Assembly (NCBI RefSeq): GCF_018491765.1
Contig: NZ_JABWCU010000009.1
Coordinates: forward strand, 1 to 64,000
From: Novosphingobium profundi
Lineage (GTDB): Bacteria; Pseudomonadota; Alphaproteobacteria; Sphingomonadales; Sphingomonadaceae
Direction: 5' to 3'
DNA length: 64,000 nt
Under the pieces are notes generated by a model that worked only from the letters and a program-made list of their open reading frames with translations, searched no databases and was not told the origin of the DNA. Positions 59,930-64,000 of this stretch are shown here, piece by piece. Numbering within the stretch: the first letter of the stretch is position 1; the number at the start of each line of letters is the position of its first letter. Both the position numbers and the translations under genes were made by a program.

Positions 59930-59957
59930 ATTTAGGCTCTGCTCTTGCAGCCTCAAG
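59930..59957 (-). promoter_or_regulatory. RpoH-type promoter of hrcA-grpE, within an inverted repeat
   Basis: Minus strand: CTTG (59957-59954), 17 bases, CCTAAAT (59936-59930). Same geometry as the dnaK promoter. The two elements also form a dyad on the DNA (TTTAGGCT 59931-59938 and AGCCTAAA 59956-59963), 12-39 bp from the hrcA start. Confidence 0.6.
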
Positions 59958-60003
59958 CCTAAAGCGCGTAGGGGCGGCTCCAAGAACAGCGAAAGGCAAA
60001 TTC

Positions 60004-60720
60004 ATGCGACCTTCCGGCCGTGCATCCGACGAAATGCGCACCATCGACATCCAGACCGGCTTCACCAAGCACGCCGAAGGCTCCGCGCTGATCTCGTTCG
60101 GCGACACGCGCGTGCTGGTCACCGCGTCGGTCGAGGAAAAGGTCCCCCCGTTCCTGCGCGGCAAGGGCGAAGGCTGGGTCACGGGTGAATATTCGATGCT
60201 GCCCCGCGCCACGCACACGCGCGGCAGCCGCGAGGCGGCCAAGGGCAAGCAGTCGGGCCGCACGCAGGAAATCCAGCGCCTGATCGGCCGCAGCTTGCGC
60301 GCCGTGGTCGACATGAAGAAGCTGGGCGAGCGTCAGATCGTGCTCGACTGCGACGTGCTCCAGGCCGACGGCGGGACCCGTACCGCCTCGATCTCGGGCG
60401 CCTGGGTGGCGCTGCGCCTCGCCGTCGACAAACTGATGGCCGAAGGCAAGATCAAGGAAGACCCGATCATGGGCCGCGTCGCCGCAATCTCCTGCGGCAT
60501 CTGCGAGGGCACCCCGGTGCTCGACCTCGACTATATCGAGGACAGCTCGGCCGACGCCGACGCCAACTTCGTCCTGATCGAAGGCGGCAAGATCGCCGAA
60601 GTCCAGGCCACGGCCGAGGGCGCGACGTACGACGAGGAAGGCCTGCTGCGACTGCTGCGCCTCGCCCGTATCGGCTGCGACCGCATCTTCGCCGCGCAGG
60701 CCGAAGCGGTCGGCAAGTAA
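60004..60720 (+). CDS. rph: Ribonuclease PH
   Basis: A 238-aa phosphorolytic exonuclease trimming tRNA 3' ends: [20 protein letters not shown] start, [77 protein letters not shown]. All PDX-fold motifs are present and length is standard. ATG 60004 follows AAAGG. Divergent from hrcA and first of rph-rdgB-hemW-xerC. Confidence 0.96.
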   Translation: MRPSGRASDEMRTIDIQTGFTKHAEGSALISFGDTRVLVTASVEEKVPPFLRGKGEGWVTGEYSMLPRATHTRGSREAAKGKQSGRTQEIQRLIGRSLRAVVDMKKLGERQIVLDCDVLQADGGTRTASISGAWVALRLAVDKLMAEGKIKEDPIMGRVAAISCGICEGTPVLDLDYIEDSSADADANFVLIEGGKIAEVQATAEGATYDEEGLLRLLRLARIGCDRIFAAQAEAVGK

Positions 60721-60747
60721 CTTTTCGAAACTGACAGGAGGGCGCAC

Positions 60748-61377
60748 ATGACCCGCAAGCTCGACGGCACCAAGCTCGTCATCGCCACGCACAACGCCGG
60801 CAAGCTGAAGGAAATCGGCGCCCTCCTCGCACCTTTCGGGATCGAGTGCGTCTCGGCCGGAGAGCTGGGTCTGCCCGAACCCGCCGAGACGGGTACGACC
60901 TTCGCCGAGAACGCCCTCCTCAAGGCCCACGCCGCCGCCAAGGCCGCGAACCTGCCCGCGCTTTCGGACGACAGCGGCCTTTCGGTCACCGCGCTTGAGG
61001 GGCGCCCGGGCGTCTACACCGCCGACTGGGCCGAACGGCAATGGTTCGAGGGGCCTTCGGGGCGCGACTGGTACATGGCGATGGGCAAGGTCGAGGGCCT
61101 GCTGGCCGAAAAGGGTCCCGAAGTCGACCGTTCGTGCTGGTTTTCCTGCACACTCGCGATCGCCTGGCCCGATGGCGACGAGGTGGTCTACGAAGGCCGC
61201 GTGAACGGTACTTTCTCCTGGCCGCCTCGCGGCACGATGGGCTTCGGCTACGATCCGGTCTTCGTACCCGAGGGCAGGGACGTGACCTTCGCCCAGCTCG
61301 ACCCGGCCGAGAAGCAGGCGATGAGCCACCGCGCCGATGCCTTCGCCAAGCTGGTCGCGGAGCAGTTCGACCGCTAA
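60748..61377 (+). CDS. rdgB: XTP/dITP diphosphohydrolase (RdgB/HAM1)
   Basis: A 209-aa non-canonical purine NTP pyrophosphatase: [60 protein letters not shown], and [20 protein letters not shown]. Cleans the nucleotide pool of dITP/XTP. ACAGGAGGG precedes ATG 60748. 27 bp after rph, 9 bp before hemW, so one operon. Confidence 0.96.
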   Translation: MTRKLDGTKLVIATHNAGKLKEIGALLAPFGIECVSAGELGLPEPAETGTTFAENALLKAHAAAKAANLPALSDDSGLSVTALEGRPGVYTADWAERQWFEGPSGRDWYMAMGKVEGLLAEKGPEVDRSCWFSCTLAIAWPDGDEVVYEGRVNGTFSWPPRGTMGFGYDPVFVPEGRDVTFAQLDPAEKQAMSHRADAFAKLVAEQFDR

Positions 61378-61386
61378 GCTCACCCG

Positions 61387-62538
61387 ATGGCTCGCGCTCT
61401 CTACATCCACTGGCCGTTCTGCCTGGCCAAGTGCCCCTATTGCGACTTCAACAGCCATGTTCGCGAGCGCGTGGACAACGGCGCGATGGAAGCCGCGATG
61501 CTGGCCGACATGCGCCACGAGCACGCCATTGCGGGCGGTGAACCGCTGCACTCGATCTTCTTCGGCGGCGGCACGCCTTCGCTGATGCCGCCCGCGCTTG
61601 TCGAGCGGCTGCTGCGTGAGGCCGAAGCGCTATGGGGCTTCGCTCCCGGCATCGAGATCACGCTCGAAGGCAATCCCTCCTCGGTCGAGGCGGCCAACTA
61701 CGCCAGTCTCGCGGCCTCGGGAATCAACCGCGTCTCGCTCGGCCTCCAAGCGCTCGACAACGAAACCTTGCGCTTTCTCGGCCGCCTTCACGACGTCTCC
61801 GAGGGCCTTGCCGCACTCGACGTCGCGCAGCGGCATTTCGAGCGCGTCAGCTTCGATCTCATCTACGCCCGCCCCGGCCAGAGCCTCGCGGACTGGGACG
61901 CGGAACTGGCGCGCGCGCTTGGTTTCGGAACGGGCCACCTCTCGCTCTACCAGCTCACCATCGAGCCCGGCACCCGCTTCGAGACGATGGTGCGCAAGGG
62001 CGATTTCACACCGCTCGACGAAGACGCCTGCGCAGACATGTTCGCGCTCACCCGCGAACGCACGGCGGCGGCAGGCCTTCCCGCCTACGAGATCAGCAAC
62101 CACGCGCGGCCCGGCGAGGAAAGCCGCCACAACCTCACTTACTGGCGCTACGAGGACTATTGCGGCATCGGCCCGGGCGCGCATGGCCGCCGCGCGGGTC
62201 AGGCCACGGTACGCCACCGCAAGCCCGAGAACTGGCTCGCCGCCTTCGAGACCGAGGCGCACGGCATCGTCGAGAGCCGCGATCTCGAACGCCCCGAACA
62301 GGCCTCCGAGGCCATGCTGATGGGCCTCAGGCTGCGCGAGGGCATCGAACTCGAAAGCCTCGCCCGGCGTTTCGGCTTGCCCACATCGGCGCTGTGCCAC
62401 GCGGACAAGGCCGCGTTCTACGAGAGCCAGGGCCTCGTCTGGCGCGAGGGTGTTCGCATGGGCGTTACCGAGGCGGGCATGCCGCTCCTCGACGGGCTTC
62501 TGGGCGAACTCGTGCCTGCAGACCTCGTCACGCAATGA
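61387..62538 (+). CDS. hemW: HemW-type radical SAM heme chaperone
   Basis: A 383-aa radical SAM protein, often annotated coproporphyrinogen III oxidase-like. FCLAKCPYCDFNSHV carries the CxxxCxxC cluster site; FFGGGTPSLMPPALV, SLGLQALDNETLRFLGRLHD and DLIYARPGQSLADWDAELAR follow. It lacks the extra N-terminal residues needed by HemN, so heme insertion is the likelier role. The stop overlaps the xerC start (ATGA). Confidence 0.93.
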   Translation: MARALYIHWPFCLAKCPYCDFNSHVRERVDNGAMEAAMLADMRHEHAIAGGEPLHSIFFGGGTPSLMPPALVERLLREAEALWGFAPGIEITLEGNPSSVEAANYASLAASGINRVSLGLQALDNETLRFLGRLHDVSEGLAALDVAQRHFERVSFDLIYARPGQSLADWDAELARALGFGTGHLSLYQLTIEPGTRFETMVRKGDFTPLDEDACADMFALTRERTAAAGLPAYEISNHARPGEESRHNLTYWRYEDYCGIGPGAHGRRAGQATVRHRKPENWLAAFETEAHGIVESRDLERPEQASEAMLMGLRLREGIELESLARRFGLPTSALCHADKAAFYESQGLVWREGVRMGVTEAGMPLLDGLLGELVPADLVTQ

Positions 62539-63449
62539 CCCGCGCCGATGTCCTCGAGGCCTGGGGGCATCACCTGAGGCACGCGCTTCGCCGCAGCCCC
62601 CACACCGTCCGCGCCTATCTCGCGACCGCTGCCCGCCTGCTTGATTTCCTGGGTGTAGACATCACCACGCACGTCTCGTGGGCTCAGCTTGCACGCTGCG
62701 ACACACAAGCCTTGCGCCAGCACCTGGCCGAGCGGCGGGGAGACGGTATCGGCAATTCCTCCTCCGCCCGTGAACTCTCCGCACTCAAGGCCTTCCTTGT
62801 CTTTGCGCGCAAGCAGACAGGTGACGACAGCGCCGCGCCGCCGCGTCTGCGCGGCCCGCGCGTCAAGAAGGGCATTCCCCGCCCGGTCACGCCCGACGAA
62901 GCGGTCGGGCTCGCCTCGATGGTCGACGACCTTGCCCGCGAAGACTGGATCGGCGCGCGCGACCGGGCCGTGCTGGTGCTGCTTTACGGCGCAGGCCTGC
63001 GCATTTCGGAAGCGCTCTCGCTGACTGGGGCCGCCCTCCCGCTGACCGACCGACTTGTCATCACCGGCAAGGGCGGGAAGCAGAGGGTCGTTGCCGTCCT
63101 GCCAATCGTGCGCGAGGCTATCGACGATTACGTCGCGCGTTGCCCCTGGCCGATGGCGAAGGAATCCGCGCTGTTTCGCGGCGCCAAGGGCGGCCCGCTG
63201 GCGCAAGGCATCGTACAGAAGGCGATGGCGCGAGCGCGCGGCGTGCTCGGGCTGCCCGAGACGGCGACCCCGCACGCGCTTCGCCACAGTTTCGCGACGC
63301 ACCTGCTCGGTGCGGGGGCGGACTTGCGCTCGCTCCAGGAGCTGCTCGGCCATGCCTCGCTCGGCTCGACACAGATCTACACCCAGGTCGATGCCGCCAC
63401 CCTGCTCGACGTCTATCGCCATGCGCATCCGCGCGAAGCGGGGGACTGA
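62535..63449 (+). CDS. xerC: Tyrosine recombinase XerC
   Basis: A 304-aa site-specific recombinase: SAM-like N-terminal domain (LRRSPHTVRAYLATAARLLD), then catalytic residues R in GAGLRISEALSLTG near 157, K in ITGKGGKQR, H..R in TPHALRHSFATHL, H in LGHASLGSTQIYTQV and the nucleophile Y near 281. Resolves chromosome dimers at dif with XerD. ATG 62535 overlaps the hemW stop. It lies in a housekeeping operon, so it is not a phage integrase. Confidence 0.94.
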   Translation: MTRADVLEAWGHHLRHALRRSPHTVRAYLATAARLLDFLGVDITTHVSWAQLARCDTQALRQHLAERRGDGIGNSSSARELSALKAFLVFARKQTGDDSAAPPRLRGPRVKKGIPRPVTPDEAVGLASMVDDLAREDWIGARDRAVLVLLYGAGLRISEALSLTGAALPLTDRLVITGKGGKQRVVAVLPIVREAIDDYVARCPWPMAKESALFRGAKGGPLAQGIVQKAMARARGVLGLPETATPHALRHSFATHLLGAGADLRSLQELLGHASLGSTQIYTQVDAATLLDVYRHAHPREAGD

Positions 63450-63452
63450 CCT

Positions 63453-64000
63453 CTAGTCTTCCGCCGTGTCGGCGCGGTTCCAGGTCGCTACACGCCAGAC
63501 ATACCAGATGCCGGCCGCGACGATCATGGCGACGGTCGCCCAGCTAAGCCACTGTTCCGCGTCCTTGAAAGTCTTGCCAAGCCAGGCGCCGCCCGCAACG
63601 AGGGCGAGATTCCACACCCCTGCCCCGACGAACGTGAACACCAGGAAGCGCACATGGCCCATATGCGCTAGTCCCGCCGGGATCGAGATGAGCGTACGGA
63701 ACATCGGCATGAAACGAAACACCAGGACGACCCAGTGTCCGTGGTGGCGCAAGAAGCGGCTCGAACGCTCGATGTCGTGCCACTCCAGCGTCAGCCAGCG
63801 CCCCCAACGCTCGACCACCGGCTCCAGACGTTCATAGCCCATGCGATGGGCTATGAGGAACAACACGTAGTTGCCTAAGGTTGCCCCCGCCGTGCCCCAG
63901 ACCAGCACGGGCAGGAACGCCATGTCGTTGCGCGCAACCGCCAATCCCCCCAGCCCCATGATGAGTTCGGAAGGGATCGGGGGGACGATGTTCTCGAGCG
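63453..64000 (-). CDS. DedA-family membrane protein (N-terminus outside window)
   Basis: The frame continues past 63959 to the right edge as LENIVPPIPSELIMGLGGLA, the conserved DedA N-terminal motif (E...PP.P.E), so the start lies beyond the window. Further motifs: FRFMPMFRTLISIPAGLAHM (R...R...AG) and hydrophobic C-terminal helices. DedA proteins are undecaprenyl-phosphate/lipid flippases of the inner membrane. Convergent with xerC, 3-bp gap. Confidence 0.88.
   Translation of the reverse strand, partial: LENIVPPIPSELIMGLGGLAVARNDMAFLPVLVWGTAGATLGNYVLFLIAHRMGYERLEPVVERWGRWLTLEWHDIERSSRFLRHHGHWVVLVFRFMPMFRTLISIPAGLAHMGHVRFLVFTFVGAGVWNLALVAGGAWLGKTFKDAEQWLSWATVAMIVAAGIWYVWRVATWNRADTAED

Noticed and set aside
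62535..63449. XerC-like recombinase taken as integrase of the accessory island
   Set aside because: It is coupled by overlap to hemW in a housekeeping operon and lies over 40 kb from the putative att site; it matches chromosomal XerC.

Overview
The window looks like chromosomal DNA of a high-GC alphaproteobacterium of the order Sphingomonadales (Novosphingobium or Sphingobium-like; genus not certain). Support comes from the core proteins (PDH E2/E3, RNase R, ProS, PhaR, RadA, DnaKJ, GrpE/HrcA, RNase PH/RdgB/HemW/XerC, all of alphaproteobacterial type), from a TonB-receptor remnant, and from TGTCACA/CGTC and CTTG-N17-CCTAWAT promoters.

Left third (1 to about 21,680) is accessory and partly decaying. 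It opens with the end of a nucleotidyltransferase-HEPN protein, an orphan small protein, a ribbon-helix-helix plus excisionase-type HTH pair, and an OLD-like ATPase/TOPRIM nuclease next to a Cas2-like SinR-family protein (a candidate defence module). Then come small redox and detoxification cassettes, each with its own regulator. These are LysR with a frameshifted PNPOx-like gene, a VOC protein and two gene corpses (DUF1348 and nitronate monooxygenase); AraC with an NADPH oxidoreductase; MarR with an SDR and a ferredoxin-MBL protein; an ECF41 sigma operon with a textbook ECF41 promoter; and SDR with AraC. From 17,446 to 19,770 lies a tandem duplication (TonB-receptor fragment, DksA-like zinc finger, small ORF) in which each copy has kept a different gene intact. 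A sequence matching the 3' end of tRNA-Ser at 21,658-21,676 may mark the edge of an integrated island.

Middle (22,666-34,530) is a short-chain fatty acid uptake and activation locus. It holds the CrbS-type sensor kinase fused to a sodium:solute symporter domain, the CrbR response regulator, acetyl-CoA synthetase, a DcaP-like porin, an MHS-type MFS transporter, a GNAT acetyltransferase and propionyl-CoA synthetase. Substrate would cross the outer membrane by the porin and the inner membrane by the MFS protein, then be activated by Acs/PrpE under CrbSR control, possibly tuned by the GNAT enzyme.

Right half (34,660-64,000) is core genome: PilZ; a tight operon of PDH E2, two hotdog thioesterases and lipoamide dehydrogenase; Usp; RNase R; an M28 peptidase; DUF805; ProS; PhaR; Alr; a second MHS transporter; an Fe-S scaffold-like protein; CvpA; RadA; a patatin; DnaKJ; a PCu(A)C copper chaperone; an HExxH protein; a glycine-zipper lipoprotein; HrcA-GrpE divergent from RNase PH, RdgB, HemW and XerC; and a DedA protein cut by the right edge. 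dnaK and hrcA-grpE share RpoH-type promoters of identical geometry. I found no rRNA, complete tRNA, CRISPR array or intact insertion sequence.
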